Positions 44,730 through 56,852 of a DNA stretch of 64,000 nt are shown here, piece by piece. Made by a program: the position numbers and the translations under genes. The notes beneath the pieces are model-generated. The model ran no database searches, was not told where the DNA came from, and worked only from the letters and a program-made list of their open reading frames with translations. How positions within the stretch are numbered: position 1 is the first letter of the stretch; every line of letters begins with the position of its first letter. This DNA is from Rosellinia necatrix (taxonomy: Eukaryota; Ascomycota; Sordariomycetes; Xylariales; Xylariaceae), in contig JAGYVD010000005.1 in NCBI GenBank assembly GCA_021209875.1, forward strand, positions 2,232,001 to 2,296,000, in the 5' to 3' direction.

Positions 44730-47700
44730 TTTGCGCTGGCCTGGGAGGAGTAAGCGCTGGGAGAAAAGATTAATTTAGAGGGTGGACAAAAAGGTGGATT
44801 GGACTAGGTTAACTCCTGTTAACCTTAGGCGCGGGCGAACAACGAGTGGGGGATGTAGGCCTAGCTGACGGGATTATAGGTAAGAGGTAGCTGGAAGCAG
44901 CCGGGAATGAACTTGGGGTGGTTTTTAGAGGGGGTTTGAATGAAGAATAGTGCCGTGTGGGTGGTTTGCAAATGCGGACAACTTTAACCAGTCAGGTCTG
45001 CTGGAGATAGCGACGATCAGGAGCGCCTGGTGATGCAGTGAAGTGGGGGTTGTTGGACTGCCTACTTAGACCTGAACGGGTGGATGTATGTGTGTGTGTG
45101 TATGTATGTATGTCTGTACAGTAACGGATGTACCTTGTTATTATTAGGTAGCAGTAAACGGTGAGAGAGGGAAGAGGAGAAGGTGGTGGAGGGAGCAGGA
45201 CGACAGTTGAGTAGAGGTAGCAGTGGTGGTGGAATTCGCAGAGGTACATACGATGTCGATGGTCGAGGCAGGCCGATGGAGGGGCGGTTGTGGATGAGTG
45301 CCTGGGTAGGTAGGCAGTGCGCACAGTGCCTCCGTCAAGTACTTTAAAAGTCCCGGGTTCGCTTGTCGGCACGAGAGCCCGGAGAACAATACGGTGCCTC
45401 GACGGTGAGATAGTACCTTACGGATGGAGGCAAGTTGGTGGAGTTGTTGTGGTGATGGGAGGGGTGATGGATGGAAGGATGGCTGACAAGATCGGATAAC
45501 AAAAAGGACGGCACCTCAAAAAATAGCCTAGCAACAGACCCGGGCCCAAGGTACCTAACCTAGCCTACCATAGCGTGTAGGGCCACTATGTCTTTTTTTT
45601 TTTTTTTCCACGGCTCTATTTTATAGACAGGAAGAAATCAGGGCCTTTGATACCATGACTGCCTACTTAGTATCTACCTAACCTACCTCCTCCCTACATA
45701 GGTAGGTAGGTAGCCAGTTGGTATTGTGCAGACGTACAGACGTAAGCCCCGAAAGGTATATAGAGCAATGGGGAAATTACCAACCTAGGAGCCATGCTGC
45801 ACTATTGCTATTTGTGTGCTCTATCAAGCGGCACAACTACGTCACAGGTCTTCGAAGAATTGGGGCTCTCTTTGGTAAACTCTACTAAGGTCTTTATACC
45901 TTAATAGATACTTCAGTACTTACCAAACTCACGGGGGCAGTAGGCAGTACCTGTGCCTCGGTAGGACAACTAACAATTAATGCGACTTTAATTCATTTCT
46001 TCCCTACCAACGGTGAAAAAAGCGTGTTTGTACCTACCTAGGTTAAATGCATACCTACCTACTTACCTACTTACCTACCCAGGCAGGGTAGTCCGAGCTC
46101 AATATCTTAATCAACAAAGATCCCATGGTGTTAAGAGCTGCCGCAACTCCCTTGTGCAGCTGGGATCGACAGCAGTTACTTACCTTAAGTACCTACTTGG
46201 TTACTATAGTAGGTACTTAGTCTACGTACTACCTATCTGCCTACCTTACAGGTACCTAAGGTAGGAAGATACAGTAGTAGCATCCCTCTTATTGGATCTC
46301 TCCATTTCGCATTCTCTCGCATGACCTCTCTTGTCCGTCACAGTCGCATGGTGCAGTGGACTGGTGGGGTATCGCGGGCACGAGGCATGGTCTATGCCCC
46401 TACCTAGTCCGCGCAATAATTAATAATTGAACCCCTCTAGTCACATCGGGTGAGTAATGCCACGTTTAACGCGGGCTATAAAAAAATGCATTCACAGCCC
46501 GGCGGGAGCCCTCGTATATCTCCAGAAATCACAATTGGCTTGCCTCATATTCATATTGCTCGCCGGTAGCTTTCACAATGCTTTTCTTGGGCGTGAATGA
46601 TTGTTCCGCTATATGACGACCTGCAACCTACAACTATCGTGGATATCAAGATTTTTCTGATGTCATCCATTTGATCGCCCAGCGACTATCCCCTCCCTGC
46701 CTCATCCCTCGAAAACTGCGTAACGTTACGATTCTCTGGGATTGCACTGGCCTTGTTAAACAGTAATAATTAGCCCATTCCCATAGAGCTGCGGCCCGAA
46801 ACGAAAAAGCATCTTTGCTGCCTCCTGGTCTGCTGGTGTTATAGTCGGCTGGTGGCCATCCCTCTTGTTGCCTAAGTCATCAATGAACCGCCCCTTTGGC
46901 GTGTTTGCACAAGTCCACATGGATATTCATCACCATTAGGCCACCGACGCCTTGCATACACCCAACCCGCTCACCCAGTCTGCTCACGTGGGAACCCGGC
47001 CACCAAACCTCAAGGTTGAGGATGCGAACAAGAATTGGGCCCGAAATGACAACATAACATGATACCACTTGATTGATAATGGAATCGTACAGCTGAACAC
47101 GGCTTGACTGGGTGCCTAGGTAAAACATGGCTTGAATTTGAGTATTGGCTGAGGCTAGGCAACTAATAACCCTTTCCATTAGGGTTGAGAAGTGGCCATC
47201 AGGGCTTTCTTTTCCTGTCAGTGCCGTTTTCGTCATTGCGGGCCAATCACATGTGGTAGACCGGGATTGTCGAAAGGCACAACAATACACAGGTCGCCTA
47301 ATCCAGCCTTGACCTATACCTTGGATGTAGGTCCTCTTGCCTATAAGCGGCAATTCTATACATCAATCCCCTCATGAGCTATCTGCGCTCTCTTCCAGCT
47401 CTATCCAGGGAAGATACTTACTAGATAGGTAATAGTAGGATCTGCCTGCCAACACATTATTTGGGTACGCACCCCACACATGTGTTTTTATGTGATCATT
47501 TCTTTGCGTGCCTGTGTTTCGGACGGTTCAACCGACGGAAAATTTCAGAGGTTGACCAGAGAAGTGATATCTCATCTTACATAGCAGTTCAATGTGGGGG
47601 GGAAGTAGGCTTGTGCGAGACATACGTCATAGTGCCTGCCTAGTGGTGGGTAGGACGTTGGTGTTCTCCGGCTTCTGCCAATCCATCACGGATCTGATTT

Positions 47701-47794
47701 GCAACATAAACAAAATCATAGTATATATTACCGAGTAGCAGCAGGTTACGATTCCAGCTACCTCGAATTTTGTCAACCCCAAACAATTAGGGAG

Positions 47795-47833
<39 letters not shown>

Positions 47834-48816
47834 GGAAGGAGGCGGGGGAGAAGAAAATTGTTAGGTGTTGCGATGATCAACCTCTATCGAGTTGCTCCCA
47901 CACTCTGTATCCATCACCATCCTCGGAATTGATTCGGCTATCGGCACTCCAACGATGATCCTTTGGGTTATGTCGAAGCGCAGGTCCCTACATTGTCGAC
48001 TAGACTGGACTGAGCCATGGTACTATTTACAAGTCACAGCTGGGCCTACGTGCTGATACCGTTTCATTTCAGCTTCGCCTGGGAAACAATGCCTATCGAG
48101 GGGATCCGCCGCGACAAAGCTCCGACTTGCAGTAAGGTTGGGTGCTATAGGTATCTGACGATCCGATGGTTCGGTCAGAAAGACCCGAGCGCACCATCGT
48201 CTGACTTGGTGGGAATGGAAGTCGAGCAGAGCAGCTTCGTGACCACGAGGAGCCTGCTGTAGCTGTGCACCGGGTCTGCATAATCAAGATGTGAACCCTG
48301 TCTCGGCCCGCATGGTGCACCAATAACACCCATGACATGTTGTGCCAACCTTCCCGCAATGTTGCGTCGTGGGCATCCTCGCCCCGCAATCTGGCTGCAG
48401 AGAGACGGCCTCGAGCCTTCGGTAGGTGGACCTTAATACACGAACGGTCGAATATTCTCGACTCCCATATTAGCCGACCACCCTAGCCTCATATCGGCGG
48501 GCTGGCATGAGACGGGCTCAATCTAGGAGATTTTGTAATGAGTGATGCTTTCTATGGGCGCGTAGAATGGCCTTAATTATCACTTTCCTCTTGTGCTTGG
48601 CGCTATTAATAAACAACATCTTGAGACCTAGACGTCGAGTTATTAATGTCGGCCTATCGCGCTATCGTCGTGTGGTACCCACATCAGAACATCACCGCCC
48701 TTGGATTGCTTTGGGAACCAGGCGATATGTACACTGTAAGCCCAAACGCCAAGCTATCTTGCTGTACCGCCATATGGAGGTACTAATATCTCGGGTTCTA
48801 CATCTCACCCCGAGTC
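44730..48816. other. 4.1-kb gene-empty interval
   Basis: Upstream of the YPD1 gene (-) and downstream of the DUF3984 gene (-). Holds T15 (45593-45607), TACC/GGTA runs near 45680-45715, 46035-46085 and 46190-46262, and A31G10 (47795-47835). A 157-codon - strand frame at 46880-47353 has no recognised motif and is not called. Confidence 0.5.
47795..47835. repeat. A31 followed by G10
   Basis: Thirty-one A then ten G without interruption, followed by more purines. The repeat is real in this sequence, but its exact length is prone to sequencing error. Confidence 0.9.
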
Positions 48817-49902
48817 TTACAAAAGCACCTTGGACGCCACGCTGAGGAGCCATGCAGCGTCCTGCCAGCCAGTGCCGTCGGCTCCTTTTGGCGGCGGGAC
48901 TCGTGACTCAGGGAGGCTCGAGAAACCTTCAAAGTCGACGGTGCTTGCGCTTCGCGGAACTTGGCTCTCTGTCTCACCGTCTGACATGTCGCCGTCATCA
49001 GAGTCTTCATCGTTCTCTTCAACAGCGAAGAGAGACCACATCCAGGCTCCCATGCCACTGCTGCGTCGCATGACTAGCCTCCGAACGGTCGCTTCGTCGG
49101 CCTTGGCGGTGTCAAGCTCAATCGCCTCCAGTTTCTCGTCCAGTCCCACAAAATCCGGCCCCGGTATATCCTCTTCGGTGAGTGCTTGGCCAAAATAGCC
49201 GTCCTGGACTACACGTTCCAGTGGTGTTCTCATCTGGCCCAAACTCCCGACTCTGCTGTGCGAACGGCTGCCGTATCGACTCCCCGGCGAAATAAGCTCC
49301 TCCTCGAAGCCAACGGCACTGCCTCGTCGGCTATTACGCGAATTGGCAAGCTCCTTCTCCCGAGCAAGCTCCCGTTCATATGTCTCTTCGTCGGCATCTC
49401 GTGTTCCCGTCAGACTGGTCGAACTAGCTCTTGACACAAGCCACGCCTGGCCTTTCGATTCGCGGGTTTCCAAGCTAATCAAGGCGCCGGTTCGCAGCAT
49501 CCAATCGCTGCCCCCTTGCTGATCCTCGCCATGGTGCCGACGCCGCTGGAAAGGCGATAGATGGCCCACAACATGGCGACTCTCCTTTTGCACATGCAGG
49601 TGCGTCGTGGATCTGCTTTTGGCCAGGGCACTGGCAGCATCGGGAATTGAAGCTCGTCGGCGAGGTGAGTTGGACCGCGTCTGAGAGGGCGACTGGAACA
49701 GCCGGGGGGTCGTTGGGGCCGACTTGCCCTGGAGGTAGGATGGATTGTGGTGTAGCGAAGGGCCAATGAACTCGAGAAGGTGCTCGGCATCGGTCAGAGG
49801 CATCTTGGTGGTCAGAGGAGCGAGAGAAAGGTGATTCAGGTTACTGGTCGACCGATTCTTTCTTCGCGCATGACTAGCATGCTGCTTATAGGCGACGTCC
49901 AT
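48817..49902 (-). CDS. DUF3984-type fungal protein
   Basis: Single-exon gene, 361 residues, conserved in ascomycetes and matching what I know of the DUF3984 family. Conserved pieces: NLNHLSLAPLTTKMPLTD (residues about 21-38), PSYLQGKSAPTTPRLF, a mostly disordered Ser/Arg-rich centre, SDWMLRTGALISLETRESKG, the charged segment ETYERELAREKELANSR, and a C-terminal block around MGAWMWSLFAVEENDED followed by an acidic stretch and QDAAWLLSVASKVLL. The frame continues a few codons upstream to a GTG, but ATG 49902 is the first ATG and fits the family N-terminus. No catalytic motif or membrane segment seen. The gene lies divergently 864 bp from ELP1. Function is unknown; no prediction is made. Confidence 0.82.
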   Translation of the reverse strand: MDVAYKQHASHARRKNRSTSNLNHLSLAPLTTKMPLTDAEHLLEFIGPSLHHNPSYLQGKSAPTTPRLFQSPSQTRSNSPRRRASIPDAASALAKSRSTTHLHVQKESRHVVGHLSPFQRRRHHGEDQQGGSDWMLRTGALISLETRESKGQAWLVSRASSTSLTGTRDADEETYERELAREKELANSRNSRRGSAVGFEEELISPGSRYGSRSHSRVGSLGQMRTPLERVVQDGYFGQALTEEDIPGPDFVGLDEKLEAIELDTAKADEATVRRLVMRRSSGMGAWMWSLFAVEENDEDSDDGDMSDGETESQVPRSASTVDFEGFSSLPESRVPPPKGADGTGWQDAAWLLSVASKVLL

Positions 49903-50766
49903 TGTCGAGGATACCACTTTGTTCTACCTAGGTAGGAAGATAACTAGTGGGACATTAGATCAGTACTTAGGCAGTACGATGCTCGATGCTGTGCTTTGAG
50001 AGCAATCACAGAAGCCCGTTGGCGAAACGGTGCGAAGGCTAGATGATACGCAAAAAGGCGAAGGATGGCCAGGGCAATCCGTGATATGGTATGGTGTGGT
50101 ATGGTGTGGTATGGTGTGTGGTATGGTGAGTGAGTGGTAGGTATGGTGTGTGGTATGGCAGTGGTAATTACAGTAGTGGTAGTTACGGTAGTGCAGTTAT
50201 TCTATGGTAGGTATGGTCTAGTTTAGATGGAGTGCAGATTCTCGAACAGGGATCAGCAGGCCATTGGGAAAAGCTGGATTGGCCTATCAGCAGCGAGCTC
50301 CGCCCACTGAGGCGGGCTAGACTTAGATGTTTACTCTGCATTTGCAGGTTTTTTGTATCCAATTCTGAAAGCCGAGGCTTGCCTCTCAGTCATTTGCAGA
50401 CATTAACTTAAAGCGATTATAGCCTTGCCTTAGTGAACTAACAGACTGCACTTTTTTTTTTTTTTTTTTTTGGTAGGAAATCTCAGTATATACATGTATG
50501 AGGTACGTCACAGAATGGTGGCTACTCGATACCTCACTTGACTGCCGCCTACCTATGTACTTAGTCTGCCGGGTAGGTCCTCTAAAAGTGAGAGGGAGCC
50601 CCTACCCAGTTAGCGCTCTGCTCCGCAGACAAGTGTAGGCAAGAAACAAACACCCCACTAAATTCATTACATAACCACCTTTTATAGGTACTTGGACTAT
50701 TGAACATCCAAGATGTGCCGCCCCCAGCTCATGATCCCCGAATACAAGTAACACCTGAGCGCCAAA
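49903..50766. other. Divergent promoter region, DUF3984 gene / ELP1
   Basis: 864 bp. Contains a CTACCTAGGTAGG motif (about 49924-49936), a GGTATGGTGT-type tandem array (50085-50159) and T20 (50452-50471). No extra gene. Confidence 0.6.
50085..50159. repeat. GGTATGGTGT-type minisatellite
   Basis: Imperfect tandem copies of a 10-bp GGTATGGTGT-like unit, about seven copies, between the divergent DUF3984 and ELP1 genes. Confidence 0.8.
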
Positions 50767-53700
50767 ATGCGAAATCTCCGGAATATACGACACAATGTCT
50801 GGGCCACCACTACAGATTTTAACGGTAGCGCCATTACATCAACCTGCTGGGACCCGGCGAAAGACGAACTGCTATGTACCCTCGGCCCGGACCCTGGAGA
50901 CGGACGTATCCGACTCTTGAGGATCTTGGAGCATGTGAGAGCCTCCTCAGTAGATGTGTAGGTGACTTCTCTCTCCTTTATTTATTTTATTGCTTTCATT
51001 ATTATTATTCTTATTCTTCTTCTTCTTCTTCTTCTTCTTCTTCTTCTTCTTCTTCTTCTTCTTCTTCTTCTTCTTCTTCTTCTTCTTCTTCTTCTTCTTC
51101 TTCTTCTTCTTCTTCTTCTTCTTCTTCTTCTTCTTCTTCTTCTTCTTCTTCTTCTTTTTTCGTACTCTGCAGAACCAAGCGGGATAAGAGGAAAAATCGC
51201 ACAAAAAAACATGCTTAGTTACATAATAACGTAAATGCGAACGCTTACAAGTCCGTTAGTGAGTGCCAAGAGGTAGCCTCGTGGGATGCCCCGAGTCCAA
51301 ATCCGGACCTCGCTGTTGATAGGGTAGTGAGTCTGCATCATTTCGCCGATAGCCTGACAACATGCCTCGTCTTGGAAGGGGGCGACATTGTTGTCGTCCA
51401 GGAGCCAGAAGGCCAGTCTCCGTCAGGTGGCGTGCACATTGAAATCATGGGATCCGTCGATGAGGGCATCACAGCCGCCAGCTGGTCGCCTGATGAAGAA
51501 CTTTTGGCTGTTACTACCAAGGCCAATACTGTGGCTTTTATGAGTCGCGCATTTGACGGTATTGCGAACATGGCCATGGCGGCGGACGACCTAAAAGCCT
51601 CCAAGCATGTGTCCGTAGGCTGGGGTAAGAAGGAAACACAGTTTCAAGGACGGGGTGCGAAAGCACTCAGAGACCCAACAATACCAGAGAAAATAGATCA
51701 GGGTATCATAAGTCCCACCGATGATGGTAAGACTTTCATTAGCTGGAGGGGGGATGGTGCGTACGTCGCTATTAGCTCTATCGAGGAAGGCACCCGCAGA
51801 GCCATACGAGTGTATTCTCGAGACGGAACACTCGACAGCGTCAGTGAACCCGTCGATCACATGGAGAGCACTCTAAGCTGGCGCCCCGCCGGGAATTTAA
51901 TGGCGAGTATCCAACGTCTTGAAGACAGGGTCGATGTCATCTTCTTTGAGAGAAATGGATTGAGACATGGTCAATTCTCGTTGAGATCTCCCGAGGGTAG
52001 TAGGACTGCCACTGAAGACGAAATACACTTGTCTTGGAATGCCGATTCAACAGTTCTCGCGGTCACACTTGATGACAGGATCCAACTTTGGACCATGGGA
52101 AATTATCATTGGTACTTGAAGCAAGAGATATACGTCAAGACTCGGCCAACACAAGTTGTGTGGCACCCCGAAAAGTCATTGCGTTTTGGCGCCGCTGTCA
52201 CAAGTAAGTTCGCTGGGCATCATGACGAGATGGTTGATTCTAAGACGAGTTATAGATCAGCTTATACAAGCCGAATACATTTTCGAAGCCACCCGCGGTT
52301 CTCTCACTCCACCATATGACTATGGCGCTGTCGCTGCTATTGACGGCCAAACACTGAAGGTCACTCCGTTTCGAACAGCTAATGTGCCGCCTCCGATGGC
52401 TATGTTCGAGCTCACCCTTCCGTCGTCTGCCGTCGACGTGGCCTTTTCGCCGGCCAACACATTTGTGGCCGTGCTTCATCAGATAGGCATTGATCTATAC
52501 GAGTGGACGACCAAGCAGCAAAAGTCGTTGTCGCCTCGTCTTCTTGGAGCCACAAAATTCGCTAAGGAATATCCAGGAGGAAATCTCTCGCCACTGCAAA
52601 TCTCCGTCTCTGAAACAAATTCTATTCACTGCCTATGTTTTGGAGAGGAGGGTTTGTTTATATTTTCTCAACGCTTTGATTCATCAAGTGGCGAATTCTC
52701 GCCGGCCAACACCATGTATGCTGGCTCTATGTTTGGCTTTTCCCGCTTGACGCAAGCTATCTCCGAAGATGTGGTCGCTCAAGACGCCCTTGGCAGGCTT
52801 CACGGAGTGGCTAGCCAGGCAGATGAGTTGTACTCAGTGCGTCATAAATCTCAGCTTCCATGGAGCGAGATCGTAGATCTAGCTGGCAACGTCATCGCTA
52901 TAGGACTATCCCGCAACGGACATCTCTACGCAAATTCTCGCCTCCTCGTGAAGACCTGCACGTCCTTCCTGGTCACACCCGCCCATCTAATAATTACAAC
53001 TACAAATCATCTTCTCAAATTCATTCATTTAGCGGATGTGGATTGTGGGTGGTTATGCATCCGCTTTAGTTGGTTCTTGCTAATGATGAACAGCCCTGGA
53101 GGTACCTCCAGACGATCCTGAAACGGACGAAAGATGCAGGAGCATCGAGAGAGGCGCCAGGCTTATCACGGCCATGCCTACTAATATGAGCTTAGTCCTA
53201 CAGATGCCTCGAGGCAACCTAGAGACAATATTTCCTCGAGCCATGGTAGTCGCAGGTATTAGGAAACTCATTGAAGCACTTGATTATGAGAGGGCATTTG
53301 CTTTCTGCAGGACCCAACGTGTAGACATGAACATTCTCTATGACCATAAACCAGAGCAGTTTTTAGCCAATGTTGGCCTTTTCTTGGAGCAGGTTCGCGA
53401 AATAGCGAACGTCGATCTTTTCCTCTCATCTCTACGGTAAGCACCCAATCAAATGCGTATTTAGCTTAGCTATTAACAAGAAACGAAGGAATGAGGATGT
53501 CACTCAGACTATGTACCGAGACACCAAGGCACCTAAAGGTTTAACCTCTGCTGAGGAGTCCACTCTACCAAACATGGCCGGGGATGGCTCTCCTAAGGTT
53601 AATATGATCTGTGAGGCAGTTTTATCTCACCTCAAAGCACGAAAGACGAAGGATCACGGGACGTTGCAAAACATTATCACAGCTTACATTTGCAAGACGC

Positions 53701-55187
53701 CACCTGCTTTTGAAGATGGCCTTCGAGTGGTAGGCACGCTAATGCAGGAGGACGAGCAGCTTGCTGAAAAGGCTGTCGAACACATTTGTTTTCTAGCAGA
53801 TGTGAACACATTGTACGACGAAGCTCTGGGCCTCTACCACCTAGACTTAGCCCTCTTAGTAGCCCAACAATCGCAAAGGGACCCCCGAGAATATCTTCCC
53901 TTTATCCAGAACCTGCACCAGTTACCAACACTGCGAACGAAATTTACTATCGACGATCATCTTAAAAGACATGAAAAGGCTCTATCACACCTCAAAGATG
54001 CACATGAACATCAGGAAGCGCAAAACTATACAGTCAAACACACGCTCTATTCAGCAGCCTTAAAGCTATACCGCTACGATGCCACCAACCTTGCTCTTCT
54101 CAGGGGTCTGTACGCAGCATATCTGGAGTCCCGGTCGAAGTACCAGGAGGCAGGCCTCGCCTACGAGTCGTTGCATGACTACGCCGCCGCCACACGCTGT
54201 TACCGCGCAGCCGGAGTGTCTTGCTGGCGCGAGTGCCTCTTCGCCGCGCACCAGCAGACGCCTCCCCCTTCCTCGTCCGCGCTGACCGAGCTCGCCGCGA
54301 CGCTCGCGGAGGCCGTCTCCGAAGCGAAGGACCACGCGGCGGCCGCGACCATCCACCTCGAGCACCTAGGCTCCCTCGAGGCCGCCATACCCCATCTGTG
54401 CAAGGGTTACCTCTTCGCGGACGCCATGCGGCTCTGCGTCCAGCGCCGTAGGCCGGACCTCTTGCCCACGCTCGTGGACGCCGGCCTCGCGGACGCCCTG
54501 GGCGGCAGCACCGAGTTCCTCGCGGACTGCAAGGCCCAGCTGCTGGCGCAGGTGCCCCGGATCGCTGAGCTGCGCCGCAGGGCGGCCGAGGACCCGCTGG
54601 GCTTCTACGAGGGCGAGCGCGCCGGCGGCGGCGACGTGCCGGACGACGTGTCGGTGGCCGCCTCGTCGCGGGTCACGGCGGGCGGCGCCAGCCTGTTCAC
54701 GCGCTACACGGGCGCCGGCAAGAATAGCGTCGGCACGCTCGGCACGGGCGTGTCGCGCGCCACGAGCAAGAACCGCCGCCGCGAGGAGAAGAAGCGCGCC
54801 CGCGGCCGCAAGGGCACAGTCTACGAGGAGGAGTACCTCGTCAACAGCGTCCGCCGCCTTGTCGACCGCGTCGCCTCTACCCGCCCCGATCTCGACCGCC
54901 TTGTTGCCGCCCTCGTCCGCCGCGGCATGGTCGACCGCGCCAGGGCCGCCGAGGCCCTCGCCGCCGAAGTCGTCGACGCCTGCGTCAGGGCTGTCAAGGA
55001 CGTCTTCCCCGGCGGTGGCGGCGGCGGCAAGGGGGAGCCGCGGGACGACGCGGAGCGTGGCCACGGCGACGAGGAGTGGAGACCCCTCGGCGCCGATGCC
55101 GTCCTCGCCGACGCGCTCGAGGCCGCCTGGAGGACGCAGGAGCCCCCGGTCATCGCTGGCTTTGAGCGACTGTCGTTGTTGGCTTGA
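50767..55187 (+). CDS. ELP1: Elongator complex subunit 1
   Basis: Scaffold subunit of Elongator, which installs the cm5/mcm5/ncm5 side chains on wobble uridine of tRNAs. Exons 50767-50957, 51260-52203, 52271-53044, 53094-53436 and 53489-55187 give 1316 residues, close to yeast Elp1 (about 1350). The N-terminal half is two WD40 propellers (CLVLEGGDIVVV, ITAASWSPDEELLAV, FISWRGDGAYVAI, VVWHPEKSLRFG, VDVAFSPANTFVAV). The C-terminal half is helical/TPR-like (EDVTQTMYRDTKAPKG, LYDEALGLYHLD, YLESRSKYQEAGLAYESL). Near the end is the conserved basic cluster KNRRREEKKRARGRKGTVYE followed by EYLVNSVRRLVDR, the tRNA-contacting region known from other Elp1 proteins. Intron 1 (302 nt) contains 47 perfect CTT repeats. 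The last kilobase of coding sequence is much more GC-rich than the rest. Confidence 0.93.
51016..51156 (+). repeat. (CTT)47 perfect triplet repeat in ELP1 intron 1
   Basis: 141 bp of uninterrupted CTT on the coding strand (GAA on the template), preceded by ATT/CTT interruptions and ending 103 nt before the 3' splice site at 51259. Long mono-amino-acid frames here are artefacts. Confidence 0.97.
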
Positions 55188-55608
55188 TTCTTTTTTTTTC
55201 TTCCTTTTTTTGACGTGGGATGAGGGTGGTCGGTTGATCACTGGGGAAATGGATGGCACGAACGGGGGTGGAAAACAAACAAAACAAAGGCTTGGAGGCC
55301 AAGGGGTTCGTAGAGTAGAGTCCGGCAGGCAAAAGCGCAATTCAATAAAAGCAAATGCATTTCGAAAATGTTCCCGAGGAAATTATGTGTAATTTTTTTT
55401 TTCCCTTCCTCGTTACGCCTCCTGCTGTCCTGGGAGTGCCCTAATGCCTACATACCAGCGTGATACGACGGTATATACATGTATGATACAGATCTTCCGT
55501 AATGGGGGTAATGGTCGTAAATGTATGTAACAAGTACCGAAATTTCTAGAGCCCGCCCAACCCGGGCCTAGTCGACACCGCATAAGAGCTCTGCTCCGGG
55601 CCCTCGGC
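55188..55608. other. Convergent 3' region of ELP1 and MRPL40
   Basis: 421 bp shared by the 3' ends of two facing genes. Includes T-rich runs right after the ELP1 stop (55192-55210) and a poly(A)-signal-like hexamer at 55344-55349. No gene. Confidence 0.6.
55344..55349 (+). terminator. Poly(A)-signal-like AATAAA for ELP1
   Basis: AATAAA about 157 nt after the ELP1 stop codon. Fungal polyadenylation signals are degenerate, so this is only a likely site. Confidence 0.35.
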
Positions 55609-56852
55609 CTATGAAGACGGCGGGGGCGCCGACGGCTCCGCAACTGAGCGGATGGGAGGCGGAACGTCTGCTGACGTCCTGGGCGGCAGTGCGTCGGATA
55701 CACCGCCAGCATTGAGCATCCTCTCTCTGCTCTTGGCGATGACCTCGCCAATCTTCTCGAGCATCTCTACTGTGAGACGGGGCTTACCCTTCTTCTTCTT
55801 GTTCGCACGCTCGGCCCGGTGGAACTCCTGCAGCGGCGTACGCATGCTATCCATGAGTTTGACACGGTCCTTCTTCGCCTGCTCTTCAGCCTCGAGGCGG
55901 GCTATGTAGTCGGGCTCGTGCCGCGTGCGGAAGCGACTGTATTTACCGCGTAACTCGTCGATGACAGCTTCGGGCATGGGCGGGCGGAGGAGTGTGGGCA
56001 CAAACGTCTTCTCTTCGACATCGATACGCATCGTATCGGCCTTGTATTCGGGAATCTCGCGCTCCTCCTTTACCGGCCAAGGGATCGAGACGTTGAGGCC
56101 GGGCACCACGCGGTCCCAGCGCCGCATGCCGGTCTGCCGGTCCGTTACCAGGTTGCTATGCACCAGCCGGTTGATGATCACGTCCCGCGTTATGCCGGTC
56201 GAGGGGTCAGTTATGGGGTGGACGAGGCGCACGGAACTGACGAGCACCGGGATCTCGATATTCACGGCCGGTGGGTCTTTGCTGGTAATTCGCATGTATT
56301 CGTTGAGGCGAACGTTAGACTGTTGCCAGCACGGTGGTCAGCGTAAGGGTTCACCTCGGAGCAATATAGCCCCTACGCGCCGAGGATGGGGGTACAGAGG
56401 CGTACCTTGTTCAGCTCGTGGATCGTGAGCTCGCCCGTGGCATGGTTCACGGTCGAGATCCGACCTATTCGTCCCTTGTCGGGGCCGTCGAGCAGGACGA
56501 CGCGATCCCCCTTGGCCAGGCAGAGATAGTAGGCACCGCCGGCCCATTGGCAGCGGGCATTGCGCAGAGCGAGCGACAAGCTCCCGGAACTGGCGAACCG
56601 GGACTCGCCGATAGCCCCGTGGGCGCCATGCCACTCGCCCGCATCCCTCCGCGGTGCTATGGGCCCCATCGCCCAGTCGTTGCGGATGGCCTTCTTCGCA
56701 TCGTCTAGCTCCTTACGGGCCCATTCTACCTGGGCGGTGATATCATTGCCGTGGTCCTTCTTCTGTTTCTTGTAGAATCTGACGTCCTTGGCCTTCCGGC
56801 GTTTGGCGGCCACACGCTCGGCCGTGGCCACGCGACGGGCGATTTTCTGCAT
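55609..56852 (-). CDS. MRPL40: Mitochondrial large-subunit ribosomal protein uL24m (MRPL40)
   Basis: Nuclear-encoded component of the mitochondrial 54S ribosomal subunit. Exons 56406-56852 and 55609-56319 give 385 residues, in the range of filamentous-fungal homologues and longer than yeast Mrpl40. The N-terminus is basic (MQKIARRVATAERVAAKRRK), consistent with mitochondrial targeting. The KOW motif is LAKGDRVVLLDGPDKGRIG followed by ISTVNHATGELTIHELNK. Splicing the 86-nt intron joins IHELNK to SNVRLNEYMRITSKDPP. The second half contains the fungal extension with SSVRLVHPITDP, a lysine-rich ANKKKKGKPRLTVEMLEKIG segment and a Pro/Ser end. The ATG at 56852 precedes the basic leader. It ends tail-to-tail with ELP1; no functional link is implied. 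Confidence 0.9.

Noticed and set aside
46880..47353. 157-codon - strand frame
   Set aside because: No recognisable motif, no splice-linked partner exons, mixed composition typical of chance frames in a gene-empty stretch. Could be revisited with RNA data.
50874..51218. Poly-Ser, poly-Leu, poly-Phe, poly-Lys, poly-Arg and poly-Glu frames
   Set aside because: Six-frame translations of the (CTT)47 repeat inside ELP1 intron 1.
54366..55340. 324-codon - strand open frame
   Set aside because: Antisense shadow created by the high third-position GC of the ELP1 3' end; Ala/Arg/Gly/Val-rich with no motif.
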